Assembly (NCBI GenBank): GCA_913057435.1
Contig: CAJXNY010000006.1
Location: forward strand, 62,001-126,000
Source of the DNA: an uncultured Oceanospirillaceae bacterium
GTDB lineage: Bacteria > Pseudomonadota > Gammaproteobacteria > Pseudomonadales > Balneatricaceae
Direction: 5' to 3'
Length of the DNA stretch: 64,000 nucleotides
Made by a program: the position numbers and the translations under genes
Shown: positions 25,992 through 35,388 of the stretch, piece by piece
Layout: each line of letters begins with the position of its first letter
Position numbering within the stretch: position 1 is the stretch's first letter
The notes under the pieces: model-generated
What the model was told of the DNA's origin: nothing
What the model saw: only the letters and a program-made list of their open reading frames with translations
Database searches by the model: none

Positions 25992-26792
25992 TTACACCTG
26001 CAGGCAGGCATTGATCAGGTGACGTTTACTGAAATGGAAGCCGGTGAGAAAGCTCATCGCCGTTTCGGGCCCCAGTAACTGGCGGGTGATCTGCTGGACA
26101 GGCAGGCCGCTATAATGCATGTGCTGTGCCTGGCCGACCAGTTCAAGCAGGTTTTGATGCTTTCGGCGCAGCGCCTGCTTGCCATCACTGACCACACCCC
26201 GGTGGGGGCAGAGCAGAGTATCAAAATCATGGCTGAGCAGGGTTTCCAGGCTGCTGATCAGTTCCACCAGGTTCTCCTCTCGCGCCAGTAATTTCAGCCG
26301 GCTGGAGATGTACATGTCACCGCTGAACAGCCAGCCACGCTGGGGCAGTAAAAAGCAGTTGAGGTCGGGTGTGTGGCCAGGGGTTGCGATCGGCAGAACA
26401 GGGTCACGGCCGTTGATCAGCATGTCAGGCTGAAAGGGCCGGGTAATCACCTTTTCTGCTGCCCTCCACATCAACCGCCGGTAGAGCTGGATCGGGAAGC
26501 CATGGCGCAGGATACGACCGGTCTCCTCGCTGGCGCGGGGGGTAACCTTTGCGTACTGGGCTATTTGAGCAGCACTGCCACTGTGGTCCTCATGAAAGTG
26601 GGTCAGCAGCAGCTGGCGCACGGCACGCTCATCAATAAAGCGGCGGATATGCCGCCACTGATTACGTGGCCCGGCATCAATCAGGGTGTCGCCCAGCCGG
26701 TACAGTACAAAGGAGGTATTCACCATCAGATTGAAATGGCCGGTTCTCAGCCCTTCAAGGTCGTGGTGTTTGATGCGTTCGAGTACGGCCAT
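25992..26792 (-). CDS. MBL-fold metallohydrolase
   Basis: Metallo-beta-lactamase-fold hydrolase of about 266 aa. The metal motif THFHEDHSGSA, the later His in ATPGHTPD, Asp in LFSGDMYIS and terminal-region CPHRGVVSDG are intact, so a dinuclear centre is expected. No Sec signal is apparent. ATG at 26792 (MAVLERIKHHDLEGL) is preferred over a TTG at 26876 that has no ribosome site. The substrate is unknown; many relatives hydrolyse thioesters or lactones. Confidence 0.82.
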   Translation of the reverse strand: MAVLERIKHHDLEGLRTGHFNLMVNTSFVLYRLGDTLIDAGPRNQWRHIRRFIDERAVRQLLLTHFHEDHSGSAAQIAQYAKVTPRASEETGRILRHGFPIQLYRRLMWRAAEKVITRPFQPDMLINGRDPVLPIATPGHTPDLNCFLLPQRGWLFSGDMYISSRLKLLAREENLVELISSLETLLSHDFDTLLCPHRGVVSDGKQALRRKHQNLLELVGQAQHMHYSGLPVQQITRQLLGPETAMSFLTGFHFSKRHLINACLQV

Positions 26793-26892
26793 GGCTCTGG
26801 TCTTAAGCTGGAAAACGATGAGTCTGCCGGATTGTGCCGGGATTAACAGCACGAAATCCGACTGATTTATTAACAAAAACTATCATGGCTGT

Positions 26893-28068
26893 TTATTTCG
26901 ACAGTGTCCGGATAGCCTCTTCGATCCCCTCGACGGTCAGCGGGTACATATGACCGTCCATCAGTTGCTCCACCAGGCTGATGCTGTGGGTATAGTGCCA
27001 GTGTTTTTTCGGCACCGGATTGAGCCAGACCACCTTGCCCCAGGTATCGGTTACCCGTTGCAGCCATGTATGACCCGCTTCCTTGTTCATGTGCTCGACA
27101 CTGCCCATCGCGCTGGTGATCTCATAGGGAGCCATGGAAGCATCGCCGATAAAAATCACCCGGTAGTCGCGGCTGTAAGTGCGCAGCACGTCAAGGGTAT
27201 CCAGGCTGTTATCAAACCGGCGTCGGTTATCCTGCCACAACCGTTCATACACACAGTTATGGAAGTAGAAGTATTCCAGATGCTTGAACTCGCTGCGGGC
27301 GGCGCTGAACAGTTCTTCACAAAGCTTGATGTAGGGGTCCATAGAACCGCCAACATCAAAAAACAGCAGCACTTTGGCGGCATTGTGGCGCTCAGGCACC
27401 ATTTTCAGGTCCAGCAGTCCGGCATTACTGGCGGTGGCACGGATGGTATCGTCCAGGTCCAGCTCTTCGGCGGCCCCGGTGCGGGCAAATTTACGCAGTT
27501 TGCGCAGTACCACCTTCAGGTTGCGGGTACCCAGCTCGACGCTGTCGTCCAGGTTACGGAACTCGCGCTTCTCCCAGACTTTAACCGCCCGGCGGTTTTT
27601 ACTTTCACCACCAATGCGTACGCCTTCCGGGTTGTAACCGCTGTGGCCAAAGGGCGAAGTGCCGCCTGTGCCGACCCACTTGCTGCCGCCGGCGTGGCGT
27701 TCTTTTTGCTCATCCAGCCGTTCGCGCAGGGTTTCCAGCAGTTTTTCCAGCCCACCCAGCGCTTCGATTTCGGCTTTCTCTTCTTCGCTGAGGTTTTTCA
27801 GAAACTCGGCTTCCAGCCAGTGCTCAGGAATCAGTGCATCGGCGAAACCATCCAGCGCCTCCAGCCCTTTGAAGTAGTGGCCAAAGGCCTGGTCGAAACG
27901 ATCAAAGTACTTCTCGTCTTTGACCAGGCAGAGCCGGGCCAGCAGATAGAACTCATCGATGCTGGCAAAGGCGATACGCTGTTGCAGAGCTTCGAGCAGC
28001 ACCAGCAGCTCGCGCACTGTAGCGGGCACCTGCGCTTTGCGCAGGGTGAAGAAAAAGTCGATCAGCAT
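26893..28068 (-). CDS. VWA-domain protein, CoxE-like, partner of MoxR ATPase
   Basis: Protein of 391 aa with a C-terminal von Willebrand A domain. The MIDAS-type loop is LLFFDVGGSMDPYIK (DVGGS, a variant of DxSxS), followed by DASMAPYE. The N-terminal half resembles CoxE and contains the recurring segment GTGGTSPFGHSGYNPEGVRIGG. It overlaps the MoxR gene by one base. MoxR-VWA pairs generally act as chaperones that mature or insert metal into a target complex; the target here is not apparent. Confidence 0.88.
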   Translation of the reverse strand: MLIDFFFTLRKAQVPATVRELLVLLEALQQRIAFASIDEFYLLARLCLVKDEKYFDRFDQAFGHYFKGLEALDGFADALIPEHWLEAEFLKNLSEEEKAEIEALGGLEKLLETLRERLDEQKERHAGGSKWVGTGGTSPFGHSGYNPEGVRIGGESKNRRAVKVWEKREFRNLDDSVELGTRNLKVVLRKLRKFARTGAAEELDLDDTIRATASNAGLLDLKMVPERHNAAKVLLFFDVGGSMDPYIKLCEELFSAARSEFKHLEYFYFHNCVYERLWQDNRRRFDNSLDTLDVLRTYSRDYRVIFIGDASMAPYEITSAMGSVEHMNKEAGHTWLQRVTDTWGKVVWLNPVPKKHWHYTHSISLVEQLMDGHMYPLTVEGIEEAIRTLSK

Positions 28069-28913
28069 CAGCGTGCCTCGCGTCGCGCCATAAAGGCGAG
28101 GCGCTGCAGCATGTGCAGGTCCTGCTCGTTTTTCAGCAGCGCACCGTACAGGGGGGGCACCGCCTGACTGTTATCGCGGTTCTGCAGAACTTCCAGCGGG
28201 ATCTTGTCGGCCAGTAGCAGCTTCAGCCAGTCAATCAGTTCGGAGGTGGAGGGCTTTTTCTTCAGGCTCTGCACATCGCGTACCTGGAAGAAGATCTCCA
28301 TCGCTTCCCGCACCAGACTCTGCTGAATGTCGGGGAAGTGGACGTCAACAATCTTCTGCATGGTGTCTTTTGTGGGGAAGTTGATGTAGTGGAAAAAACA
28401 GCGGCGCAGGAAGGCGTCGGGTAGCTCTTTCTCGTTGTTACTGGTGATGATAATGATGGGGCGTATTTTCGCCTGAACCCGCTCGCCAGTCTCGTAGACG
28501 CTGAACTCCATTTTATCGAGTTCGACCAGCAGGTCATTGGGGAATTCAATATCCGCTTTGTCGATCTCATCGATAAGCAGCACCACCTGCTCATCACTGT
28601 CGAAGGCCTGCCACAGCATCCCTTTACGGATGTAGTTACTGATATCGTGGACCCGTTCTTCGCCGAGCTGGGAATCACGCAGGCGGGAGACTGCATCGTA
28701 TTCGTAGAGCCCCTGCTGGGCTTTGGTGGTGGATTTGATGTGCCAGCGCAGCAGCTTCATGCCCAGTGCACCGGCGACCTCTTCGGCCAGCATAGTTTTA
28801 CCGGTGCCGGGCTCGCCTTTAATCAATAGTGGACGTTGCAGGGTTATCGCTGCATTTACGGCCATTTGCAGGTCGTCAGTGGCGACGTAATTCTGGCTAC
28901 CTTCAAACTTCAT
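28068..28913 (-). CDS. MoxR-family AAA+ ATPase
   Basis: AAA+ ATPase of 281 aa. Walker A is GEPGTGKT (about residues 36-43), Walker B is VLLIDEIDKAD, sensor 1 is IIITSNNEKELPDAFLRRC with the arginine finger, and a C-terminal lid follows. It is translationally coupled to the downstream VWA gene. Family members remodel protein complexes, and the pair is likely one functional unit. Confidence 0.93.
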   Translation of the reverse strand: MKFEGSQNYVATDDLQMAVNAAITLQRPLLIKGEPGTGKTMLAEEVAGALGMKLLRWHIKSTTKAQQGLYEYDAVSRLRDSQLGEERVHDISNYIRKGMLWQAFDSDEQVVLLIDEIDKADIEFPNDLLVELDKMEFSVYETGERVQAKIRPIIIITSNNEKELPDAFLRRCFFHYINFPTKDTMQKIVDVHFPDIQQSLVREAMEIFFQVRDVQSLKKKPSTSELIDWLKLLLADKIPLEVLQNRDNSQAVPPLYGALLKNEQDLHMLQRLAFMARREAR

Positions 28914-29027
28914 TGCGCGCTCCCATCAGTTTCAGCTCGGGTGACTTGAAGCGGCAGTGTATCAACAGCATGACTAAAGCGTAAGGGAAAGTACTGATGG
29001 CGGTGGCACCGCCATCAACATCAAGGG

Positions 29028-29444
29028 TCAGATTTCACTCTGGTGGCTCGACAGATGGTGGAGGAAAGCAAGTGCCTGGCGGGGTGCCAGTTTTCCGGGC
29101 TCAAACGCGTCCATCTCAAGTTTTTCGAGCATTTTCTGAAAGATAGGTGAGCCCCCGGCGTAGCCCATTTTCCAGTTATCAAACAAAGGCTTCTCTATAT
29201 ATTCAAAGCCCAGCAGTTCGATCTCATCGTGCCGGGGATCGTCGGCGATATCGATGAATAATTCACTGACTTTAGCGCGCTCGCCTTCGAGTACCTGAAG
29301 GAAATAATTGTTCTCGTAGCAGAGCATCCCACAGATACCCAGACTTGAATTATTACTGCGGGCGCAGTCGAGAATACCTTTGAGATCCTGCAGTGACATG
29401 TCGCGGGTGACTGCGCTGCTGTAAATAAGTCGGACCAGCTTCAT
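29028..29444 (-). CDS. BLUF-domain blue-light photoreceptor
   Basis: FAD-binding blue-light sensor of 138 aa made of one BLUF domain plus a short C-terminal helical cap. The residues that define the BLUF photocycle are present at exact family spacing: Y8 (LIYSS), N32 (ARSNNSSLG), Q50 (YFLQVLEG), W91 and M93 (NWKMGY), matching Tyr21, Asn45, Gln63, Trp104 and Met106 of AppA. AAGGAG precedes the ATG. It has no output domain, so it must signal through a partner; the divergent histidine kinase is an obvious candidate. Confidence 0.92.
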   Translation of the reverse strand: MKLVRLIYSSAVTRDMSLQDLKGILDCARSNNSSLGICGMLCYENNYFLQVLEGERAKVSELFIDIADDPRHDEIELLGFEYIEKPLFDNWKMGYAGGSPIFQKMLEKLEMDAFEPGKLAPRQALAFLHHLSSHQSEI

Positions 29445-29561
29445 TATGTGCTCCTTGTCCTGATGACGGATAAAGCCATCGCAATAGTTGCATGGTGCGG
29501 GGGCGGTGCCTATCGTTATCCTTACCCATCTGGGTTATCGGATAGCGAGGGAACGTTGTTG

Positions 29562-31364
29562 ATGAACAGTTTAGATAGCAAATTGAGAGTTGTCCTGCTG
29601 GGGAACCCATCGTTGGGAATTCAGTCCCTGTTTCCAGAAAATGTGGATCTGCAATGTATCAGTTCGGCCCGTGCGGCCAAGAAGCTGCTGCGTGCCAATG
29701 CCCCGGCTATGTTGCTGCTGATGGTCGCGGATGAAGCCGGTGACGCTCAGGCGGAACAGCTCTGTCGTTATGTTCGCGAAGGCCTGGCAGACCCCTTAAT
29801 GAAAATCGTACTGCTGGGTGAGCAAGGCTATGCACTGGATGAAGTGGCCTGGCTTGAGCAGTGTGGGGCAAGCTGCTGCCTGCCGGTCATTGAAGCACGG
29901 CGTTCAATTAATCGCTCTGTTATCCGCCGTGAGCTGGAATCATTTACCTGGCTACAGCTGGAGCGCCATCAGCGTGAGGTGGAAACGCAGTTACTGATGT
30001 CGATCACCCGTTTCTCCCGTGTTAACGAAAGTGTCAGTAGTCTGATTGTGCCGTTCTCCTGTGCCTTAAGTGAATTTTGCAGCGCCTGTCTGTGTCTTCA
30101 GGTCAAGCCTGGTAATGGTGCTGAATCGACAGTGGCGGTGGTGTATCCGCAGGCTGATGAATCACCCGCACCAGCGCTGGTTGCCCCCCTGCAGGGCCTG
30201 ATTGATCTGGCGATCAAACAGAAATCACCGCAGGTGCAGTTGCTGCCGCAGGAACTGGATATTCAACGTATCGAGCAGCATGTAGGGACAGTGATCGGTG
30301 GCTATCTGGCGTTTCCGTTACTGGTGTATGACAACGTTGTCCGGGTGTTGATCTGCCTGATTCCAGCCGCCGCTATGGACCGGGTTTCCATGCACCAGGT
30401 CGAGGTCATGAGTAAAGCAGCGGAGCAGTTGCAGGTATTGCTGGAACGGCGTAGCGCAGAGAATCAGCTGAAAAATCAGTACGTACGTCTGAAACGTACC
30501 ATGCTGGAGCTGAATGCCACCCGTGACCAGCTACAGCATACCGAGAAAATGGCGTCCATTGGCCAGCTGGCAGCGGGGATCGCCCATGAGATTAATAATC
30601 CGCTGGCTTATGTTATGGGTAATTTCCGTCCGCTGAATGAGTACGTCGATACTATGATGCGGATGCTGGAGCTGCATGGTGAGTTTATGCAGGCGATGGA
30701 CATGGAAGCTGACGAGCGTACTGAACATCTGCGTAAAACGATTACCGAGTTTGAGCAAAAATCTGACCTGACCTATATCTACGATGATATTCGCGCGCTG
30801 GTAAATGAGTCCCGTGATGGTTTGATGCGGGTGAAAGATATTATCAGTGACCTGAATTCATTTAGCCGGAAAGACGTGCTGGAAACGGCGGACTTTAATG
30901 TCGCTGAAGTGATCAACCAGACTTTGCGTATTCTCAAATATGAGTTGGGTAATGATACCGAGGTCGTGGTGGAGGTGGATACCGGGTTGACGATAGAGGG
31001 GCACCGGGGCTTTGTTCAGCAGGTACTGACTAACCTGATTAAAAATGGGGCTCAGGCGATGTTACAGGCACAAACCCCTGAACCACGGTTGCAGGTCAGT
31101 GTGGTCTTGCAAGGCCAGACGGTTGATATTCGGGTGCTGGATAATGGCCCGGGTATCAGCGCTGCCCTGCAAAAGCGTATTTTTGAGCCTTTTTATACTA
31201 CCAAGGAGGTGGGTAAAGGAACGGGACTGGGTTTGTCTGTTACCTATAATCTGGTGCAAAAAATGGGCGGCACCCTGGCGGTACAGAGTAAAGAAGGCTG
31301 TTCTACTGAGTTTACTCTGCAGTTGCCACTTAAACTGGCGGTACCACAACCGCAGCCTGCCTGA
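29562..31364 (+). CDS. Sensor histidine kinase divergent from BLUF gene
   Basis: Kinase of about 600 aa with no obvious transmembrane helix, so probably cytoplasmic. The N-terminal 120 residues resemble a receiver domain without the usual phosphoacceptor context (KLRVVLLGNPSLGI...). A GAF-like region follows (about 150-300), then a coiled coil. The H-box is EKMASIGQLAAGIAHEINNPLAYVMGN, the N-box is LTNLIKNGAQAM, and DNGPGI and GKGTGLGLSVTYNLV complete the ATPase domain. ATG at 29562 has GCGAGGGA upstream; the ORF start at 29448 would overlap the BLUF promoter region. No response regulator is adjacent. Confidence 0.85.
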   Translation: MNSLDSKLRVVLLGNPSLGIQSLFPENVDLQCISSARAAKKLLRANAPAMLLLMVADEAGDAQAEQLCRYVREGLADPLMKIVLLGEQGYALDEVAWLEQCGASCCLPVIEARRSINRSVIRRELESFTWLQLERHQREVETQLLMSITRFSRVNESVSSLIVPFSCALSEFCSACLCLQVKPGNGAESTVAVVYPQADESPAPALVAPLQGLIDLAIKQKSPQVQLLPQELDIQRIEQHVGTVIGGYLAFPLLVYDNVVRVLICLIPAAAMDRVSMHQVEVMSKAAEQLQVLLERRSAENQLKNQYVRLKRTMLELNATRDQLQHTEKMASIGQLAAGIAHEINNPLAYVMGNFRPLNEYVDTMMRMLELHGEFMQAMDMEADERTEHLRKTITEFEQKSDLTYIYDDIRALVNESRDGLMRVKDIISDLNSFSRKDVLETADFNVAEVINQTLRILKYELGNDTEVVVEVDTGLTIEGHRGFVQQVLTNLIKNGAQAMLQAQTPEPRLQVSVVLQGQTVDIRVLDNGPGISAALQKRIFEPFYTTKEVGKGTGLGLSVTYNLVQKMGGTLAVQSKEGCSTEFTLQLPLKLAVPQPQPA

Positions 31365-31641
31365 GCCAGGAAAAACTCTTATATCCCTGTTGTATGTAAT
31401 GTCTTTTGCCCGGTAGACTGGTTGCTGTTCGAATGGAAGCGAATATGAGTTACCCGGGCACTATTCTGTGTTATTGCCAGTTGTTTTTAAGGCTGATCAG
31501 TGAAGTTTTATTGACCGCTCTGGTTCATTCTGTATTGTTCCTTCCATCAAGTTATCAGGCCCTGATGCAGCTAATCAGACCTGTTTTTCAGCGCTGCTCA
31601 GCGTGTCTGTAATGGATCAATGACAGAAAAGGATAAGAATA

Positions 31642-33630
31642 ATGCAGGTGAAACGTTCGGTTTTATTGATGGCCAGCGCCATGGTGCTGGCATCGTGTGC
31701 GGCAACGCCGCCAGCGCAAACGGTTGAAACTAATGGTGTCTGGATGGAGCAGGGCTGGACCGACGCCGAGCGCCAGAAATTCCACTACATCACCCAGGGC
31801 ACATCAACGCTGCCGATTCCGTTTGACTGGTTTGATAGCCTGGAACAGCCAGGTATCTGGAATGGCTTGCAGGGCAAGTTACTGAGTGACCCTGATTATC
31901 TGCCGGAGTCGCTGGGCTTTATTCCAGGCAACCCTGACCGGCAGGTAAACCGTAGCGGCCTGCCGGTTGGCTTTGCGCTGATGGACGATTTTTACAACCC
32001 GATTCTGGAACGTAAGGTCACCGCACTGGGACTGACCTGTGCTGCCTGTCATACCGGCCAGATGGAGTACCAGGGTCAGGCTCTGTACTTCGATGGTGGC
32101 CCGGCGATGAGCGATTTGACCGGGCTGACCAAGGTGCTGATGCGCACCATGCTGGAAACCCGCCTGATTCCGACCCGCTTTGATCGTTTTGCTCGTCGTG
32201 TACTGGGTGAACAGTACAGCGCTGCAACCAGCAAGCAGCTGAAAAAGGACATGACTACCACGATCAAAGTTCTGCTTAAAGCCGCGCTGGAAGGTCTGGA
32301 GGCGAAGGACCATGCTGCACTGGATGAAGCCCTGGCCAGTGACAACAATAAAGCATCGATCATCAAACGTGTCCGGGTCGCACTGAAGCAGAATGCCTCA
32401 CTGGAAGAAGGCTTTACCCGGCTGGATGCGCTGAACCGCATTGGTAATGCGGTGTTTAGCAGTGACTTGCAGAACCCGGCCAATAACCACGCCACCAATG
32501 CACCGGTTAACTATCCGCATATCTGGACCACCTCCTGGTTTGACTGGGTACAGTATGATGGCTCGGTGATGCAACCGATGGTCCGTAATGCTGGTGAGTC
32601 ACTGGGTGTTTCCGCTGGAGTTAACCTGAAGCCCACGCCAGATGGCAAGCCTGTACCTCAGTTCGCTTCAACGATTCCGCTGGATAACCTGGACTGGATG
32701 GAAACCCTGCTGGCGGGGAAGGAAAACCCGTATGAGCAGAAAAAACTGGGCGGGCTGCAGGCACCTGAGTGGCCTGAGAAAATCCTTCCGCCGATCGATA
32801 AAGGATTGGCAGCCAAAGGTGAGCAGCTGTACGTTGAAAACTGTGAAAAATGCCATATGCCACCGGTTAATTCCGCGCGGTTCTGGCAGGAAAGTGTCTG
32901 GGCTGCTAAGGGCACTGCTGATAATCGTCTGATTGCGATGAATCTGATCCCGCTGGATGAAGTGGGTACGGACTCTGCTCAGGCGGATGTGCTGCAAACC
33001 CGTAAAGTGAACATCAGCCAGATGGAGATGGATCCGGAGACATCAATCTATCTGGTGCCTGATTATGCGCTTAAAGGTCTGGCGGGCGACAAGTCTGATC
33101 AGGCATATAACGCTGGCGGTAAATACAATGGGGGTTGCCAGCCGTTCCCGATGAGCAAGCTGGTGGATGACAAAGGTAATGTGCTGTTTGCTGCGGCACT
33201 GGGGGCAACGGTGCAGGAAGTGAATAACTTCTGGTACAACACTCATGATGTCACTGGCGCTGAAAAACAGCGGATGGATGGCGATCGTCTGAACTGTTTG
33301 CAGGCTGGAGCCGGGTATAAGGCCCGTCCACTGAACGGTATCTGGGCGACCGCGCCGTTCCTGCATAACGGTTCTGTACCAACGCTTTACCATATGTTGT
33401 CTCCAGTTGCAGAACGGCCTGAGAATATCTTCCTGGGCAGCCTGGAGTTTGACCCGATCATGGTGGGCTACAAATATGATCAGGGACCATTCCAGCTTAA
33501 TACCGCGCAGCAGGGTAACACCAATGTTGGTCATGAATTTACCGATGCTCGCACCGGTAAAGGCGTGATTGGCCGTGGCCTGGGTGAAGATGAGCGCTGG
33601 GCGCTGGTCGAGTATCTGAAAACGCTGTAA
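31642..33630 (+). CDS. RoxA-like dihaem c-type cytochrome lipoprotein
   Basis: Large dihaem protein of 662 aa, close to RoxA (rubber oxygenase) in length and layout. The lipobox VLASC at about residues 15-19 implies membrane anchoring. The two haem c sites are CAACH (about residues 133-137) and CEKCH (about 398-402). C-terminal LNGIWATAPFLHNGSVPTLYHML is typical of the RoxA-like/dihaem peroxidase group. Family members include oxygenases of polyisoprene and many uncharacterised proteins, so neither peroxidase nor oxygenase activity can be assigned. An intrinsic terminator follows. Confidence 0.83.
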   Translation: MQVKRSVLLMASAMVLASCAATPPAQTVETNGVWMEQGWTDAERQKFHYITQGTSTLPIPFDWFDSLEQPGIWNGLQGKLLSDPDYLPESLGFIPGNPDRQVNRSGLPVGFALMDDFYNPILERKVTALGLTCAACHTGQMEYQGQALYFDGGPAMSDLTGLTKVLMRTMLETRLIPTRFDRFARRVLGEQYSAATSKQLKKDMTTTIKVLLKAALEGLEAKDHAALDEALASDNNKASIIKRVRVALKQNASLEEGFTRLDALNRIGNAVFSSDLQNPANNHATNAPVNYPHIWTTSWFDWVQYDGSVMQPMVRNAGESLGVSAGVNLKPTPDGKPVPQFASTIPLDNLDWMETLLAGKENPYEQKKLGGLQAPEWPEKILPPIDKGLAAKGEQLYVENCEKCHMPPVNSARFWQESVWAAKGTADNRLIAMNLIPLDEVGTDSAQADVLQTRKVNISQMEMDPETSIYLVPDYALKGLAGDKSDQAYNAGGKYNGGCQPFPMSKLVDDKGNVLFAAALGATVQEVNNFWYNTHDVTGAEKQRMDGDRLNCLQAGAGYKARPLNGIWATAPFLHNGSVPTLYHMLSPVAERPENIFLGSLEFDPIMVGYKYDQGPFQLNTAQQGNTNVGHEFTDARTGKGVIGRGLGEDERWALVEYLKTL

Positions 33631-33659
33631 AGCGATTCTAGACGCCGTGTTGTGTTGAC

Positions 33660-33687
33660 AAGGGGCTGCCGCAAGGCGGCCCTTTTC
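33660..33687 (+). terminator. Intrinsic terminator after the dihaem protein gene
   Basis: Stem GGGCTGCC / GGCGGCCC (one G-U) with loop GCAA and a short T-run, about 32 bp after the stop codon. Confidence 0.75.
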
Positions 33688-33843
33688 GTTTCTGCTCAGT
33701 CGATGTTGTGGCTTTCGTTCGCGGTGAGTGGGTCAGGTTTCGGCCCACATTCTCAGCAGGTTGGCATGGCTGCGGGTGGGCTGACCAAATGCCTGGGGTG
33801 TGACTGCCAGGGTAGAGCCCTGGCAGGGCTCTGAGTCAGTGCT

Positions 33844-34620
33844 TTACTCCGGGCTGTCGCGGGTGAAAACCCAGCTGTCACCTTCGGACATCGTGGGGGC
33901 GAAGCGGTAACCGGCCAGGTCAAAGTCTTTGAGCTGTTCTACCTGGCTCAACTCGTTCTCAATGATGTAGCGGCTCATCAGGCCACGGGCTTTTTTGGCG
34001 TAGAAGCTGATGATTTTGTACTGGCCGTTCTTCAGGTCTTTGAACACTGGCGTAATCAGCCGTCCCTGCAGATTGCGGGGTTTAACGGCTTTAAAATACT
34101 CATTGGATGCCAGGTTGATGAGTGCCGGTTCGGCCTGTTCAGCCAGCAGGCGATTTAGCTCATCGGTCAGCAGAGTCCCCCAGAACTGGTACAGATCCTT
34201 GCCGCGTTCATTGGTAAATTTTGTACCCATCTCCAGCCGGTAGGGCTGCATCAGGTCCAGTGGACGCAGCAGGCCATACAGGCCCGACAGGATTCGTAGA
34301 TGTTGCTGGGCGAACTGCAGCTGGCTGTCGTTGAGGCTGGGCGCATCCAGCCCGCTGTAGACATCACCGTTAAAAGCCAGAATGGCCTGTTTCGCGTTGT
34401 CTGTGTTGAAGGGCAGGCAGAACGACTGGTAACGGGCGACATTCAGGCTGGACAGCTTGTCGCTCAGTTTCATCAGTTCAGCAACATCCTGCACCGAGAG
34501 CTCGCACAGCTGATCGATCAATTCCTGACTATGGGTCAGGAAATCGGGCTGGCTGGTGGCTGCGGTGGTTGCAGGCGTCTCGTAATCCAGATTTTTTGCA
34601 GGGGATATGACTATCAGCAT
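33844..34620 (-). CDS. yaaA: Peroxide stress protein YaaA (DUF328)
   Basis: Protein of 258 aa, the same length as E. coli YaaA, which lowers intracellular free iron during peroxide stress and has a DNA-binding fold. [16 protein letters not shown] at the start, NDVYSGLDA-type segment [38 protein letters not shown] and the C-terminal [14 protein letters not shown] are all characteristic. Single gene. Confidence 0.93.
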   Translation of the reverse strand: MLIVISPAKNLDYETPATTAATSQPDFLTHSQELIDQLCELSVQDVAELMKLSDKLSSLNVARYQSFCLPFNTDNAKQAILAFNGDVYSGLDAPSLNDSQLQFAQQHLRILSGLYGLLRPLDLMQPYRLEMGTKFTNERGKDLYQFWGTLLTDELNRLLAEQAEPALINLASNEYFKAVKPRNLQGRLITPVFKDLKNGQYKIISFYAKKARGLMSRYIIENELSQVEQLKDFDLAGYRFAPTMSEGDSWVFTRDSPE

Positions 34621-34690
34621 TGTCAGTTATCTGTCGGTTTAGGCGGTAGCGCCATGATAGCGATGAGTGCTTTGTGCTGTCGACAGACAG

Positions 34691-34718
34691 GCAAAAAAAA
34701 CCGGCGCAAGCACCGGTG
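34691..34718 (-). terminator. Leftward intrinsic terminator after the DUF2789 gene
   Basis: On the minus strand: stem CCGGTGC / GCGCCGG (one G-U) with loop TTGC, then eight T residues. It separates the DUF2789 gene from yaaA. Confidence 0.85.
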
Positions 34719-34784
34719 GGAGTTTGGAGAATGAAAGGTGTAGTCCTGGGGTGCCAGCTGGATGTGGTGGCACCTTTTAAAGGG

Positions 34785-35021
34785 TCAGTTTGCGCGTAAA
34801 CGGCTGTCCAGTGTGTCGACCAGTTCACACCAGTCGGCGTCCTGATCAAGTGCCTCGCGTAAAAAACTGGCCTGTGACGCAGACCAGAACGTTGCATCAG
34901 CCAGGGTGATTACATCGCTATAGAGCTGATGCGTTGCTATAAAGCGATCAATCTCGAGATCACTGCTGGGTAGCCCCAACTGCGAAAACAGTGCGTTGAG
35001 GGTATGTGATGAGGTATCCAC
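34785..35021 (-). CDS. DUF2789-family small protein
   Basis: Protein of 78 aa, MDTSSHTLNALFSQLGLPSSDLEIDRFIATHQ, which fits the DUF2789 family of unknown function. The start is GTG with AGGAG 7 bp upstream. It ends in a clear leftward terminator, so it is a monocistronic unit. Confidence 0.8.
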   Translation of the reverse strand: MDTSSHTLNALFSQLGLPSSDLEIDRFIATHQLYSDVITLADATFWSASQASFLREALDQDADWCELVDTLDSRLRAN

Positions 35022-35388
35022 GGGTGATCTCCTGCTGCCGTCATACGTTAGTCACAGTGTTGGCCAGTGAGTACGGGCTGTCAAAGGTGTTTTTATTCAG
35101 TCATATTGATTAGCTTTCTCAGTAACCAGCTGTTTTTTAATGGTTATTTTGTTACTGGAGCGTTTGAAACAGTATCTATTCAATTAGATCGAGTTGTTAT
35201 TTAAAAAGACGAGATAGTTATTACAAGGCAGGCATTTTTATTCGCGCAGGCCGGTGAGGTGAGTTATTGCTGATGCTGACCGGGCTCCTGTCAGTATTAA
35301 GCACAACTTGTTGCGCTATGGCCGCGAAGGTGCGGCTGAATTACGTTATGATGACTGCCATTTTCCGTACTTCAGATAAAGATTACAG
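35022..35388. other. Intergenic region upstream of trpS
   Basis: 367 bp without a convincing gene between the divergent DUF2789 and trpS genes. The left half is AT-rich. A TATGAT hexamer about 40 bp before trpS could be its -10 box, but no good -35 is seen. I found no Trp-rich leader peptide or T-box-like element. Confidence 0.6.

Noticed and set aside
26950-28167. 405-codon plus-strand ORF across the VWA gene
   Set aside because: It is antisense to a well-supported VWA/MoxR operon and shows no domain or ribosome site.
31406-31612. 68-codon ORF between the kinase and the dihaem protein
   Set aside because: No ribosome site and no protein-like composition; the 277-bp spacer is better left as non-coding.
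33652-33834. 60-codon ORF after the dihaem protein gene
   Set aside because: It reads through the terminator hairpin and shows no ribosome site or recognisable sequence.
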